64,000 nt of DNA from Orientallactaga sibirica (GCA_036365145.1 JAEOAD010000048.1:13998501-14062500), one strand, 5' to 3'; numbered from the stretch's first letter, positions 44,520-56,718 are shown. Made by a program: numbers and translations. The notes: generated from the letters alone by a model not told the origin.

Positions 44520-45470
44520 TTTTACCAAGCTGAGACATTAGAAAGTTTAGGACTTGTTACATGGCATTAGGACCACAACAAAGACCCTCACTGAGGGCTC
44601 ACCAGTCCCTCCTTCCCTGGAGACTGACGTCACAATTCCCTTGACAAAAAAAAAAATTAAAATTAAAAAAAAAAAAAACCAGAAACCTAGAAACTCCCAT
44701 GGCCTGTCTTTAACACAACCTAACCCATAAGAAGGACTATAGGGTTGACTTCCAAAGTGCAACATTGGTCCACCTGCTTTCTGCTTCAGGCCACCACCAC
44801 CAACTCTCATAGAAGCCACTCCTCAGTCTCCTACCGGGGCTCCCAGCTTTGGCTCTTGCATCTCTAGGGAGACAATCATATGCGGAAGTTCAAAGGTATT
44901 AGAGGGTTAGAAGAACTGGGAGTAGCAAGGGCATGGGCCCCAACACTCAGTCAGGTGAGAGGAATAAGCAACAGTGGGGTGAAGGGTAATGCAGAGCAGC
45001 CCACGGTGTCTCACGGGGACCTGGAAGAGAGCAGCATTATGGCTCCCGATATGAAGGATGCTAATGTGCACAGAGACAGAAATGCTAGCTTTACCTGATT
45101 GATCACTATACATGAATCTATACAAATATGCATATACATATCGTCACTTTAGTACATAAATGAGAACAATCAGGGTTCAATTACAATGGCTTTTAAATTA
45201 AACTTTGGAAATAATGAAGCAAGCCCTTTGACATGAGAATCGAGAGATCTCTTGACAGATACATCACACCATCAAGACACTTCTGGGCCCCAAAGCTTCC
45301 TGAGGCAGCCTTATCCTGAGCTCTGTGGCCCCATGACGGTCCTTGGCTTCCTGCCACAACCCTCCTGTGGTTCTAGCCCTAAGGGTCCTCCTGGCACATC
45401 TTCCTGCCCAGAACCTCTGCATTGCTGCTGTCACAGCTCAGCACACTCTTTGCCTGGCTTTCCAAATGGT
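44520..45470. other. No recognised gene or repeat
   Basis: A-runs at 44646-44678. 45252-45470 is GC-richer and open on the plus strand but carries no recognisable domain. Confidence 0.5.
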
Positions 45471-45474
45471 GGGA

Positions 45475-45600
45475 TCCTTGGCGAACTCCAGATGTGTGCG
45501 CCCCCTTGTGCATCTGGCTTAAGTGGGACCTGGAGAATCAAACTGGGACCCTTAGGCTTCACAGGTAAACACTTTAACCACAAAGCCATCTCTCCAGCCC
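45475..45600 (-). mobile_element. B2/Dip-type SINE, tail missing
   Basis: Antisense body and head only. CCAAATGGTG (45462-45471) and CCCAATGGTG (about 45600-45609) suggest a duplication despite the missing tail. Confidence 0.75.
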
Positions 45601-45601
45601 C

Positions 45602-45961
45602 CAATGGTGACTTTCTAAGGAAGGTGGCTATCAAGAGAATGTGTTCCCCACAGCCCCATGGGCTTGTCCATCCCCAGCTGGTGGAGCCTTTGGGAAGTAG
45701 GGCCTTGCTGGAGGAGGTGTGTGTCACCAGGGGCACACCCTGAGACTTACTAGTTCAGCCCTACTTGGTGTTCAGAGTTTGCTTCTCTTGCTGCTACATC
45801 TCAGCTGGAGTGGTAGAGTGTGATGCGTAGCAACTGCCCTGCCATGCTTTCTCCACTACACTCAAATTTCCCCTTGAGACGAAAAACTGAAATAAACTCC
45901 TTCCTCCCATGAGCTGCTTTGGGTCAGGTATTTTGTCCCTCCGAGGAAAAAGTACCTGCAA
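45602..45961 (+). mobile_element. MaLR LTR (ORR1/MT-like)
   Basis: 'tttgggaagtagggccttgctggagg', 'gctgctacatctcagctgg', 'tcctcccatgagctgctttgggtc'. The 5' edge meets the SINE above. Confidence 0.65.
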
Positions 45962-48227
45962 CAAAGAGCCACTATGAAGCACAAATCTATCAAAGACTGC
46001 CTGCTCTGAAAAGGACGGGGGAGGGAAAAGGGGGGAAATGAGGCACGGGGATTATCTTGGGATTTCAGTTACCTTTGCGATTCCTTTCTGCTTTGCCAGA
46101 GGCACTGGGAGTTACCTGTGCTGGTGAAGGAAAACCAACTTTTTCATCTAGTTTAAGAGATTGACGGTTTCCACAAGGGGCGAGAACACAGCTCTGACCT
46201 CTGAGAGTCGGTGGTAAATACTTGGCTATTACTTCATGAGAGCAGTGAGCAAATCTGACATGTCCAAGATTAATACGCTATCTACAAAACACTCACTAAG
46301 ACCCACAGCAGCTTCAATGATGGTATTTTGTGCTTAGCCTTATTAAAAGGAGTATAAAATGAGAGATGTTGATTTCCATCTAGATTAAAAAAATTTTTTT
46401 TGAATGATGGAAAAGGAAATATATTTACATGCAAGTATTTCAACAGGGCCCTCCAAAGGCTGAATCAGATAAGGTTTCGCCCTTGCTCTTGTCGGGGCAG
46501 TACTTTGTAAATGGAATCCAGGTGTCTGTTTGCAGAGCAACTGGCATCCCCTTGTACATAGCCCGCTGGGCCTAAAACTCATCATGGTTGCTTTATAGCA
46601 CTTTCTCACATATTGGCACCGGATCACAAATGAGGCTGAACCCACTCTGAGATTTCGAGTGTGTCCTGCTATGAATTCACCCGTGCACCAGTGCCCTCCC
46701 TTCCTCAACCTAACCCCAAATGCCTCGCGGGGGGCATGCCCAACACACCAGCTCTTTTCCTCTCTTTCCTGCTTCCTTCAAAGCGAACAGGCTGAGTACA
46801 GTCCCCTAATCCTTTTAAGCACATGGAGAGAGAGGGAAGCTGATTTCTGGGGAGATGGTCACAGGGAGGTGGGGGGGGAGGGCTCGCTTGGTGCAAAGGA
46901 GAGACACGGGCTCCACCAGCCACCCAAGTGGGATCACTTCAAGGCAGGAGGATGTTCAGAGCTGCACACATTCCACTCCCGTAAAGCCCAGATCCATGGA
47001 ACACACTCAGAGTGGAGGCAGTGCGTGACCCTCCCTTATCGACAGGGTGACAGGCTCTCATCCTCTGGGCTGTGAGCTATCCGAAAGGCAGAAAGAAATC
47101 TTTCTAAGCTCATCAGAGATAAAGCAATGATGGCCTACAGCTCAAAGGCCTGCACAGGGTCACCACAAATGGGCCTCCTCCAAATTTCCTTTTCTTCAGA
47201 GGTGAGTTTCTTTCATAGTGCATTGGAAACGCACCGCTTTCTTCTGTCAGGTGAACTGGAAGCCTAGGAGGGTGAAGCTAAGCCCTTAACACCACGATGC
47301 AGCCCAGGCAAAATGGTACATAACAAACAGGAAGGAAGTAAATACGCTCCAGAAAGGAGTGAGAAAACTTCCAGCTAAATGGTTATGACTAAGGCTTTCC
47401 TGAGTCTCTGTGTTGCTATGAGTTATAGTACGCATGCCACAAAATCAGTCTGGATTACTATGCTGGGAATATATCTTTAAGGAAATAAGGAGACATAGAG
47501 AAGAAAAGAAAGAAAAAAAAAATATATATATATAATTTAGTTAGCAACCAACTCAGCCTGGAACTAATGAAAGAAAAATAGATGGTAGTATGCTGAGACG
47601 ACTGACTGGGTTCTCTATACAACTAAGATAAATTAATAATATTTCTCCAGTTAATTTGCAAGAATCCTCTATTTCGCCAAAGCTTGGCGGAAAATAGTGA
47701 TAAATGTTTATATTTCAGAGTTTTTTTTTTTTTTTTTTAAAGAACGACATTGTTGACAAGTGTTGAACCAATCAGCAAGCCTGGGGTGGGGAGCTGACAC
47801 TTCACACATATTCATTATCAACATGGACAACTTCCCTAAGCAAGGACAGTGCCATGATCCCAGAAATTAAACCCTTTAGATAATGATGAATTTTAATAGA
47901 CACTCTTTAAATATTTACTGTCACACATTAGAAATTCAGTATTCAATAGCGTGAAATACCCAAGTATCCATTCTACACAAAGGTTCTCGATGGAATGCTG
48001 AAATGTTCCTGCTTCTTATGACTTAAGAAAAATCATAAAGAGTGAATTAGTCAATTCTATGCACTAATGTGCACGTAAGCATATGTGTTAGGAATGGGAA
48101 AAGAATGAATGGGGGAAACGTGCCCTTGCTGACATGTGTGTGTTCCTGAAGCTTCCAGGGTCTCTTCTCCCTGAGACACTCACCCATCCACTCAGCATAT
48201 CCACACACACACTGACCAGAGGAACCA
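45962..48227. other. Longest repeat-poor stretch (2.3 kb)
   Basis: No SINE, LTR or LINE recognised in 2.27 kb. Contains a (TA)n at about 47522-47533, poly(T) at 47721-47738 and overlapping unrecognised frames at 46659-47075. No exon identified. Confidence 0.55.
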
Positions 48228-48228
48228 C

Positions 48229-48264
<36 letters not shown>
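48228..48264. repeat. (CA)n microsatellite
   Basis: About 18 CA units, directly abutting the B1 that follows. Confidence 0.95.
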
Positions 48265-48265
<1 letters not shown>

Positions 48266-48267
48266 TG

Positions 48268-48409
48268 GTTTTTCAAGGTAGGGTCTCACTCTAGCTCAGG
48301 CTGACCTGGAATTCACTATGTAGTCTTAGGGTGGCTTTGAACTCTTGGCGGTCCTCCTACCTCTGCCTCCCAAATGCTGGGATTAAAGGTGTGTGCCCCG
48401 TGCCCAGCT
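48268..48409 (-). mobile_element. B1 SINE
   Basis: Antisense B1 next to the (CA)n. TTTGGT-like flanks. Confidence 0.85.
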
Positions 48410-48527
48410 TTGGTACCCCTTTATAACCAGTCCCACCCTTAGCTACTAGCAAATAGTAGATATTGACCTATTCTAAATCCCCATAGCTTTTTCCCAAGAA
48501 AGCCATAAGCAATCTTATAGCACACAG

Positions 48528-48645
48528 TTTTTTGTTTTTTTTTTGAGAGTATTGCCACATGACCCAGGCTGGCCTTGAACTTACAAACTTCCTGCCTTAG
48601 CTTCCCAAATGCTGGGATTACAGGTATGCACTTCTGGGCCTGACA
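48528..48645 (-). mobile_element. Old B1/7SL-derived element
   Basis: 'caggctggccttgaacttac' and 'cccaaatgctgggattacagg' are an antisense, 5'-eroded B1-like body. Confidence 0.7.
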
Positions 48646-48689
48646 CATATAGCCTTTTGAGTCTGGATTCCTTCCATTTTAATATGGGT

Positions 48690-48830
48690 GAATCTAGATG
48701 ATAATAAAATTATCAACATTAATGCTATTATTATATTAACTATCATTACTGATACTGCTATATTAATTTACTATTGTTATGCTAATCCTAATATAATTAT
48801 TTTAATATGGTATATTATTATATTGTGATT
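48690..48830. repeat. AT-rich low-complexity tract
   Basis: Nearly pure A/T with TATTA/ATTAT stutter. Confidence 0.8.
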
Positions 48831-48974
48831 GAAGGACTGGTATGAAATCTAATCTTGCAACCAAAACTTTTTTAGAATGCAAAAAGCTTTTATTTGAGTG
48901 CTATGAAAAGAAAATGGGCAGAGTGGGGAAGAAAATCAAGGTTCTATGCCCATAAGATCAGCATTGAGCTTATC

Positions 48975-49650
48975 ATTCTTTCCCCTTTTTATTAAAAATG
49001 TTAATGCAAGAACATACTATAATTTGATCATAATCCCCTCTTATTATCTGTGTTTGTTCCTTTCTCCAAACCCCAATCCACTGAACCCCCCTTGTCTTTG
49101 CAAGAAGTCCTGTTTTCATGTCTCATTCTTTCTGACCTTGTCTATCCCCTATGTCAAAATGTCGATGGACTCAATACTGTGCAGGTAGAAATATGAGGTC
49201 ACTTCCTGTCTGGAAAACAGCATCCCAAAGTACTTCTCCCCACCCTGTGGCTCTTATATTCTTTCTCCTCCACTTTTCTGCAATGTTCCCTGGGCCTTTG
49301 GAGTAATGGAGACACATTATACATCGTTGATCTCTCAACAGCCTCTTATTTTCAGCACTTTGGTGAGCTCTGAGTCTTCCTAGAACCCACGGCCATTTCC
49401 AAAAAGAAGCTTCTCTGGCCAGTGGTGAAAGCAGCTCTAATATTCTTTCCACCATGTCCTCCTCAATGTTCCCTGAGCCCTGACAGGAGTGATCGAGCTG
49501 TCATCCAGTGCTGAACACTCAGTTGGTCACTTCCTCTCACCACTGTAATGAGTCTTGAGTCTTCCCAGTAGTCACTGTCATCTGAAAGAAGAAGCTTCTC
49601 TGAGCAACAGTGAGAACAGCCCTGACCGATGGGCGTAAGTATAGCCTGCA
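48975..49650 (-). mobile_element. LINE-1 3' UTR (rodent, antisense)
   Basis: Opens with the complement of the L1 tail ('ccttttattaaaaatg') and runs through 'ctgtggctcttatattctttc' to 'aagaagcttctctgagcaacagtgag', a rodent L1 3' UTR hallmark. An internal duplication repeats 'gagtcttcc...aagaagcttctctg' (49371-49414 and 49554-49603). Confidence 0.7.
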
Positions 49651-50116
49651 TTTATTACATGTATCAAGAGCTTGTTCCTTTATATTGCGGAGTAATAGCC
49701 TACTAATTGGCTAGATTGAGTGCCTTTTTATTCACATTCCAGTTGAAACATGGAAGGAGATACTTTAAAATTCAAATTAATGATGAGGGAGAGGAGGGGG
49801 AAAGGGTCCATAAAACAAGTGTAAGATGGAAGTGTAAGAGACAGCGGCAAGGAGGAAGAGGAGATGACTGACGGGCAGCAGTGAGCAACAGCCACTCCAT
49901 ATGGCATTTATCAGTCTAAGAGGGACAGTCTTACCAGAAAAGTTGAATGAGAAAAGAAATGAATCACCGCAGCACAACAGGGAGATCCTCAGCAAAGTGA
50001 AAGGGAAGTCATGCCATGCAGGTAAAGCTGACTTCTTCAAACTTCGGAAGTCTGGCAGTGGGGTGTGTGCAATAAGAATTCCCAGCGTCGTGATGGGAGG
50101 TTAACTACAGATATGG
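49651..50116. other. No recognised gene or repeat
   Basis: May be the start of the same antisense L1, but not convincing. Confidence 0.45.
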
Positions 50117-50130
50117 AAAATTGATTTACG

Positions 50131-50318
50131 GGGCTACAGAGATGGCTTAGCGGTTAAGGCACTTGCCTGAGAGGCCTAAGGACGTAGGTTCTACTCTCCA
50201 GACCCTACATATTCCAGACACACAAAGGTGATGCAAGTGTGCAAAGTTGCACATGCACACAAGATGGTGCACACGTTTGGAGTTTGACTGCAGTGGCTGG
50301 AGGCCCTACTACACCAAT

Positions 50319-50349
<31 letters not shown>
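50131..50349 (+). mobile_element. B2/Dip-type SINE, third form, first of two at one site
   Basis: GGTTCTACTCTCC and 'gtgatgcaagtgtgcaaag' mark the third form. AAAATTGATTTACG (50117-50130) precedes and AAAATTGATTTACA (50350-50363) follows. Confidence 0.9.
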
Positions 50350-50363
50350 AAAATTGATTTACA

Positions 50364-50599
50364 GGGCTGGAGAGGTAGCTCTTTGGTTAAAGGAGCTTGC
50401 TTGCAAAGCCTGATGGCTTAGGTTCAATCCCCCAGTACCCATGTAAAGCCAGATGCACAAAGTGGCACATGCATCTGGAGTTCGTTTACGTTATCAAGAG
50501 GCCCTGGAGCAACAATTCTCTCTCCCTTTTTCTCTCTCTCTTCCTTAATTCCTCCCTTTCTCCATTCTTCTCAAATAAATTTTTAAAAATTAAAGTTTT
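50364..50599 (+). mobile_element. B2/Dip-type SINE, short form, second of two at one site
   Basis: Short form with GGTTCAATCCC box B. A third flank copy AAAAACTTGATTTACA follows at 50600-50615. Confidence 0.9.
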
Positions 50600-50615
50600 A
50601 AAAACTTGATTTACA

Positions 50616-51558
50616 AAACCAAGAAATGCAAATAGAGCCCATTGTTAAAAGCAGTATGATTGTCTGAAATCAGTAGCCTCTGGGGAGTAGGGACTGGCCA
50701 GCAGACAGAGGGAGACAGTTTCTTACTATAAGTTTTATTGCTATAACAAAAGCTTTTTAAAAATTAAGCCACCATTTTCTTACAGAAAAAAAGAAAAAGA
50801 AATCTTCAAAGTGCAAAGATTGAGATTATTTTTCCAAAGGACTAGAGCCATGAGCTCCTTATAAAGATGGACATTCCGTTTTAAACTGAAATTGAAAACT
50901 TCAGGGATCTTGGTGCTCAGTGTATTGGATACCTGGAAGGTCCACGGATCAGATTTTCTTGCTGAAATGACAAGACGTCTGATTCTGAAACTGATCAGTG
51001 GGAGCCTCTGATTTATTCTAAGCAGGGCAGGCCGCCTGGTCCCAGCAGGGGAGCCAGAGAAGGAAGGCACTGCTTGCTTCTGTCCCTGAGTACAACAAAA
51101 GTAGGATTCTCAAGAAATTCTGAGCTAGCTTCGCAATGTCCCAGGAAAGCTCTATCTTTTGACACCTGGGAAGGAACTTTAAGGTGGTTCTAGCTGCCTG
51201 TGGAGTGGCATCGGTGGTTCTGAATTACCCAGCAGGGGCTGTAACAGGCAGCAGGCTACCCAAGAAAAATATCTCTGATGTCATGACTTAAAGATAAAAA
51301 CTGTCTTCCTTTGTTAGGACTCTCAGAATGTTTTCACATTGACCACCATGAACACAAGGCAGGGACAAAGGACCTATGGGCTAACTCACTCATCTCTCCT
51401 GTTTCTTTGCCTGAATGTCAATAAAACTAAAACAATGGCTTGTGGGGCTATAAGGACTTAAAAAAAAAAAAAAAAGACCTTTACCTGGTGGGTATTAAAT
51501 AAATGGCAGTATTAGCTAACATTAAGAAAACACTGTTAAACATTAAGAAATAGGTATA
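50616..51558. other. No recognised gene or repeat
   Basis: Poly(A) near 51460-51475. A 96-codon minus frame (50780-51070) is unrecognised. Confidence 0.5.
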
Positions 51559-51709
51559 GGGCTAGAGAGATTGCTTAGTGTTAAGAAGCTTCCCTACAAA
51601 GCCTAAGGACTCAGGCTCAAGTCCCCAAAATTCACATAAGCCAGATGCACATGGTGACACATGCTTGTTTACAGTGGCTAGAGGCCCTGGAGTACCCATT
51701 TATTCTCCT

Positions 51710-51745
<36 letters not shown>

Positions 51746-51776
51746 AAAAAAATAAATAAAAATTAAAAACATAAAA
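51559..51776 (+). mobile_element. B2/Dip-type SINE, short form
   Basis: AAGAAATAGGT on both sides. Small internal deletion before 'cttgtttacagtgg'. Confidence 0.9.
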
Positions 51777-51829
51777 AAGAAATAGGTGTTGCAGGTTTTG
51801 ATTACAGATCACTAAGAAAACAAGAAGGA

Positions 51830-52660
51830 ACTAAGCTGGAAGCCTCCTGTCTGCTGGCACGCTAGCATAGTGCTGGAAAGTTCTAAGCCACCTACTGGGG
51901 AAGAAAAGTCATCAGTGGGCTTACCCAGTGGGCAACCAGCCAGACAAGATATGCCTACTATTGCACCAGTAGATTTGAGACCTGCTTCATGCGAGGGAAT
52001 TGATGCCTGGCACTGAAAACCTAGTCAAAAGCCTAGGGCCGAGTAGGTCATAGACCCTCAGAGGAAAACTACTCCTGTTGTTTGGATAAATAATTCTGTT
52101 ATAGCCACCGCACTTCCTTCTGGGTATTTATCTCACCCACAGATTAGTGCTGCTCTCACTTGTGGTCAGAGAAGCTTCATTCTTGCAGCTGGCAGTGACT
52201 ATTGGAGACTCAAAATTAGTCAAAATGCCGAGAATCAGTGACTATTGAGTGCTGGGTACTAAACAAGACGTCTCTATCATTCACTTCAAGGGTCAGGGAA
52301 CACCGAGGAAGAGGAGAGGAAAGAATGTAAGAGCTAGAGGACGAGGAGGAGTGCTTTGGAAGTCCATCTCTTCCAGGCGCTGAAGTGACCAGTGCATCAT
52401 GATCTCACACTGACTGCCATCACCTGAAAAAAAATACCCTGCACGATATTGGGCCCATCAACATTTTTTTGATGGTGGAGGAGGGAGAAAAAAAAGACAT
52501 CAAAGTAGAAGAGGGACAAGTTGGACAGAAAAGAGGTTCAGTGAAAGGAGAATGTGTGAAGAAGAGCAGGAGACTGTGCCAGAAGGAGATTAGGATAACA
52601 ATGCATTATATACATGTGTAAAAATTATCCAAAAAAAGTTAAGAAACAAACAAAAGGAAA
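51830..52660 (+). mobile_element. LINE-1 3' UTR (rodent, sense)
   Basis: 'ggtcagggaacaccgaggaagagg', 'aagaatgtaagagctagaggacgaggaggagtg' are the hallmark of rodent Lx-type L1 3' ends. Purine-rich and A-rich end near 52640. Confidence 0.75.
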
Positions 52661-53032
52661 AGAAATAGGTGTGGGCTAATTGCAACAAGGTTGTTCCAGC
52701 CTCAGGAGAGAATAATGCCCACAGAAGTTAAGAGTGAATCCTGGTACTGTTGAATGCCGCTTGTTCCCAGAGTTCCCCACTTCTTTTCTAGAACAGCTTG
52801 AAGCACCCTCCAGGAGTAGCTGGCCCATTCTTCTGCCCATCCTCAACCCCCGCTCTAAGTCTGCTCCCAGGCTCACCCACTCTCTAAGCATGGCACAGCC
52901 TTCCTGCCACTCCAGGGCATGTGCACCCATCAACACCAGATGAATATTTTGTCTCTGTTCCAGAGGTGGCCTAGACACACCATAAGGGGGTGGGGAAAGT
53001 GTTTATAAAAGCAGATTTCTTCTTCTACTCAG

Positions 53033-53391
53033 TGTAGCAGGCAGCTTCAGGTTCACTGAGATGAACTTCCAGACCAGGCACAGTTATGGAGGAAGGGATA
53101 TTTATTGAAGCTTATAGATCCAGGGGAAGTTCACAATGGCAGAAGAAGCTGGCCTGCTTTCACAGGACCAAACACAGAGAGCGAAGCCACCAGTTAAAAG
53201 CCACACAGCACAGCACACCTCAGGAACTCCAGCTAGGCACCCTTTGCATATCTTTAGATTGAAACCCTAAACCCACCACCACACCTTAAGATCCACCCAG
53301 TGACACTGCCTCCAGCCAGGTGGCTGCAGATGCAAACTATAAACTAATAAAAGACTGAATATATTGGGGGCCACCAATTCAAACTACCACA
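53033..53391 (-). mobile_element. MaLR LTR, sister of 19405-19770
   Basis: TGTAGCAG...ACCACA, 359 bp. Flanks CTCAG (53028-53032) and GTCAG (53392-53396) differ by one base. Aligns along its whole length to the LTR at 19405, with an AATAAA on the minus strand. Confidence 0.85.
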
Positions 53392-53396
53392 GTCAG

Positions 53397-54696
53397 CAAA
53401 GAAACAAACTGTTACTATGGGCCATCTGCCAGGATATAAAAATAGTGCCAGTTTTGAAAAGGCACGTGAAATAACTTTGTTCCTTCTCAGCATTGTGTCC
53501 GCAGTGCATATCCCTGGAAAGCAGTTTGGGGGCTCTGGCCTCTCCTACTATACACAGTCCTTCCACTAATACAATGCGCTAGGCTAATACTACTGGGTTA
53601 ACATTATCGAGAAGAATCAGAGTTGCAAGATACCGCTATCTTGAGTAACACTGAGACCATACTGTGTCTATTCAATCCTACTGCCATGAGGGCACCCGAC
53701 AGATCACACTTTGCCTAATTCAATCATACTGTTACACATGGCTGCAGCTGCCCTTTCTCGGCCTACACCTCTATTATGGCACTTACGTTTCCCTGTCTTT
53801 ATTGTTTACTGTGAGTGCCTTATGCTCGCCCTGCTCCCATCCTACTTTATTCAAAGAACTGGGCTTTGGATCTTCCAGCCCTAGAAATTTCAACTTACAG
53901 TCAAGCCAACAAAACTTCACTGACTTCACAGATAAAAATGTGCCATTTCCAGTTTGGGGTTGGCAAGGGCTACAGACCAAGCTATGTCTGAACCCTAGCC
54001 CCAGTTTGGCTTTGAGACCAGTGCTCAGAGTTCAGCCATGCCTCTCAGACCGGCAGAGGTCTGGGTGGGGGGGCATCCGCTGTCACACGGCACTCTCTCA
54101 TCATCTTCACAGGAACTCTGCTTCCCAACCAAGATTAATTCATTCCCTGGGTGCAATGGGCTGATGATCTCTGGTCTGGTGCCAAAGTGGCCCATGTGCT
54201 AAGAACAAAGAGGCGCTGTTGGGTAACCGTGCTGGGGAGATGTACACAAATGTCTGTCCATCCCATTATAGAGCACCAAAAGCAGAACCAAGAAACCATT
54301 CCATCCAGTGACCCCGTGAGTTTACTGGGGTTGCTCGGAGGAGCATGAGTGAGGGGTTAGCTACAGCAGCATGGGGGACTCAAAGGCAGCCACATCACTG
54401 AAAAACCCACCCCAGCGTGCAGGAGAATTCAAGACAGCTGTGTCCCTGGAGCTCTGCGTGCACCCTGCAGGCAGCTCTGCTTGTCTGGATCTCCTCTCTC
54501 CAGTCACTGTTGCTGTTTCTATGACCTTGGGGCGAAGCCTTATGGCTCTTTCAGGAGTTTACTAAGTAAGCCTGGCAAGTTCCGGTTGATTAACAAGTCC
54601 TCTGTATTCTGCTTACTTCCTGAGTCTTCTGCCCTTCCTTCCTCCCAGGAGGTAATGTTTGAATTTGGAGGAAACAGCTAAACAAATGTTAAGATA
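53397..54696. other. No recognised gene or repeat (1.3 kb)
   Basis: A 166-codon plus frame at 53664-54164 is the longest unexplained frame here. It has no domain, signal peptide or homologue I can name. Confidence 0.45.
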
Positions 54697-54712
54697 GAAA
54701 TTCTCATTGCAG

Positions 54713-54930
54713 GGCTGGAGAGAGGGCTTAGTGGTTAAGGCGTTTGCCTGCAAAGCCAAGGGACCTGGGTTCAAATCCCCAGGACCCATGTAAGCCAAAT
54801 GCACAAGGGGCGCATGCATCTGGAGTTTGTTTGCAGTGGCTGGAGGCCCTGGCGTGCCCATTCTCTCTCTCTCCCCCTGCCTTTATTTCTCTCTCTCAAA
54901 TAAATAAAGAAAAATAAAATATTTTAAAAA
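54713..54930 (+). mobile_element. B2/Dip-type SINE, short form
   Basis: 17-bp flanks AGAAATTCTCATTGCAG (54696-54712) and AGAAATTTTCACTGCAG (54931-54947). Confidence 0.95.
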
Positions 54931-54993
54931 AGAAATTTTCACTGCAGATAGGTCCTGTTGTCTATGTGCCCATGAGCCTCATCATCTGTATTT

Positions 54994-55249
54994 CTTTTTA
55001 TTTTTTTTTTTTATTTTGAGAGAGAGACAGAGAGAGAGAGAGAGGAAGACAGACAACAGAGAATGGGCACACCATCAGCCCCTCAGCTGCTGTGAACAAA
55101 CTCCAGACACATGCGCCCCCTTGTGGTCAACTGCAGCATTATGCTCTTGCATCACTTTGCATCTGGCTAAACGTGGGACCTGGAGATTGGAACTGGCGTT
55201 CTTAGGCTTAGCAGGCAGGTGCCTTAACCGCTAAGCCATCTCTCCAGCC
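54994..55249 (-). mobile_element. B2/Dip-type SINE, long form
   Basis: CATCATCTGTATTT (54980-54993) and CATCATCTGCATTT (55250-55263) flank it. Long-form segment 'gcagcattatgctcttgcatcac' present. Confidence 0.95.
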
Positions 55250-55436
55250 CATCATCTGCATTTTGATGGAGCACAGGTGACAGGGCAGTCCCTCGTACAG
55301 CCTGTGATGTCCTGCTTCGTTCCACAGAACTCACCAGACACTGGGTCCTCAGGTTCAATGACTTCCTCTGCATCTCATTCTTCTCTCACAATCCTCATTC
55401 TTTCTACTTGGTACAATAATCTTCTACATACTTTTA

Positions 55437-55549
55437 TTTTTTTTTCCAATGAGATAAGGGTCTCACAATGTAGCCCAGGCTAGCCTTGAATTCACAATCA
55501 CCCACATTCAACTCCCAAACATCTGAGACTACAGGCCTGCATCTTTATA
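55437..55549 (-). mobile_element. Old B1/7SL-derived element
   Basis: 'gagataagggtctcacaatgtagcccaggctagccttgaattc' region; decayed antisense 7SL-like body. Confidence 0.65.
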
Positions 55550-55563
55550 CCATACCTGGCCTT

Positions 55564-55774
55564 TTTTTTTAAATTAATTTTTTTGAGAGAGAGCGAGATA
55601 GGCAGGTAGAGAGAGAGAATGGGTGTTCCAGAGCCTCCAGCCACTGCAAACAAACTCCAGATGCATGCGTCCCCTAGTGCATCTGGCTTACATGGATCCT
55701 GGAGAATCGAGCCTCGAACCAGGATCCTTAGGCTTCACAGGTAAGCGTTTAACCACTAAGGCATCTCTCCAGCC
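55564..55774 (-). mobile_element. B2/Dip-type SINE, short form
   Basis: Exact 14-bp flanks CCATACCTGGCCTT at 55550-55563 and 55775-55788. Carries a small duplication 'gaatcgagcctcgaacc'. Confidence 0.95.
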
Positions 55775-55788
55775 CCATACCTGGCCTT

Positions 55789-56717
55789 TCTCCTACACTT
55801 TAAGCCAAGAGTCCATCCCCAGCTACCTCAAAAGCCCTTCCTAAGACCAAGCCAAGGGCCTAATCTAGAGATTGTCATTCATATTTGCTGAAAGAAAATA
55901 TTACTGTTTAATGTAAAGAACCAAGAATTAAAGTCTACCACTTTTATCAAACTCCCAGTGATTAAACTCTTCTGACAAGCTATGCAGGTAGACTTATTAT
56001 ATGAGGGACTTCTGACAGCACAATCCGATATTCTGTTTGAAAACTACAAAATGCTGTCTTTGATTACACAGTATGTTCATAGTCTTCTCATTTTTATTTT
56101 TTTGCCTACTTGGTTGTCAAAGTAATAAATGCCAAATTTTGAGGTCTGACTTGTCATTCACTTAAGGAACGTAATTATATAAATGTTTGTCTATTGTACA
56201 AAGAAGCATTTCCTGGGTGCAGCTACTTGCTAAAGTATAATGAATATGCTACAGAGAACGCAGTGGAAAAAATTCAAACCAAGCAGCTAGAGCCCAGAAG
56301 AACCACAGAGGAAGTAGCACAAAGAGCAAGAGTGCTGCTTCCACAACGAGCCTGACAACCTGCGCCAGGGTGAGGGAGACAGACACTGAGGACACTCAAA
56401 ATGTGCCAAAGCAGAAATCCAGGAGCTGCTGAGAGCTCAACACTAAAGTAGACTGGAAACACATCCATCACGGCTCAGGGAAGCTTGAAGAAGGAGTGGG
56501 AAGAATGTAAAAACCACAGTATGGGAGGGAACATCCAGAGGCATTGCCCCCCACAATGACAGGCCGCTGACTCATCACCCACAACCCCATGCTGAACACC
56601 AGTAATCCCACTAAGGAAGGGCTTCAGTGGAGTGGGGCAAGGAGGAGGGAAATAACAGTTACCAACATGTGACGTGTCCATGCAAAGTTTCTACTTAATA
56701 ATAAAAAAATTAAAACA
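55789..56717. other. No recognised gene or repeat
   Basis: AT-rich then GC-balanced, short frames only. Confidence 0.5.
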
Positions 56718-56718
56718 A

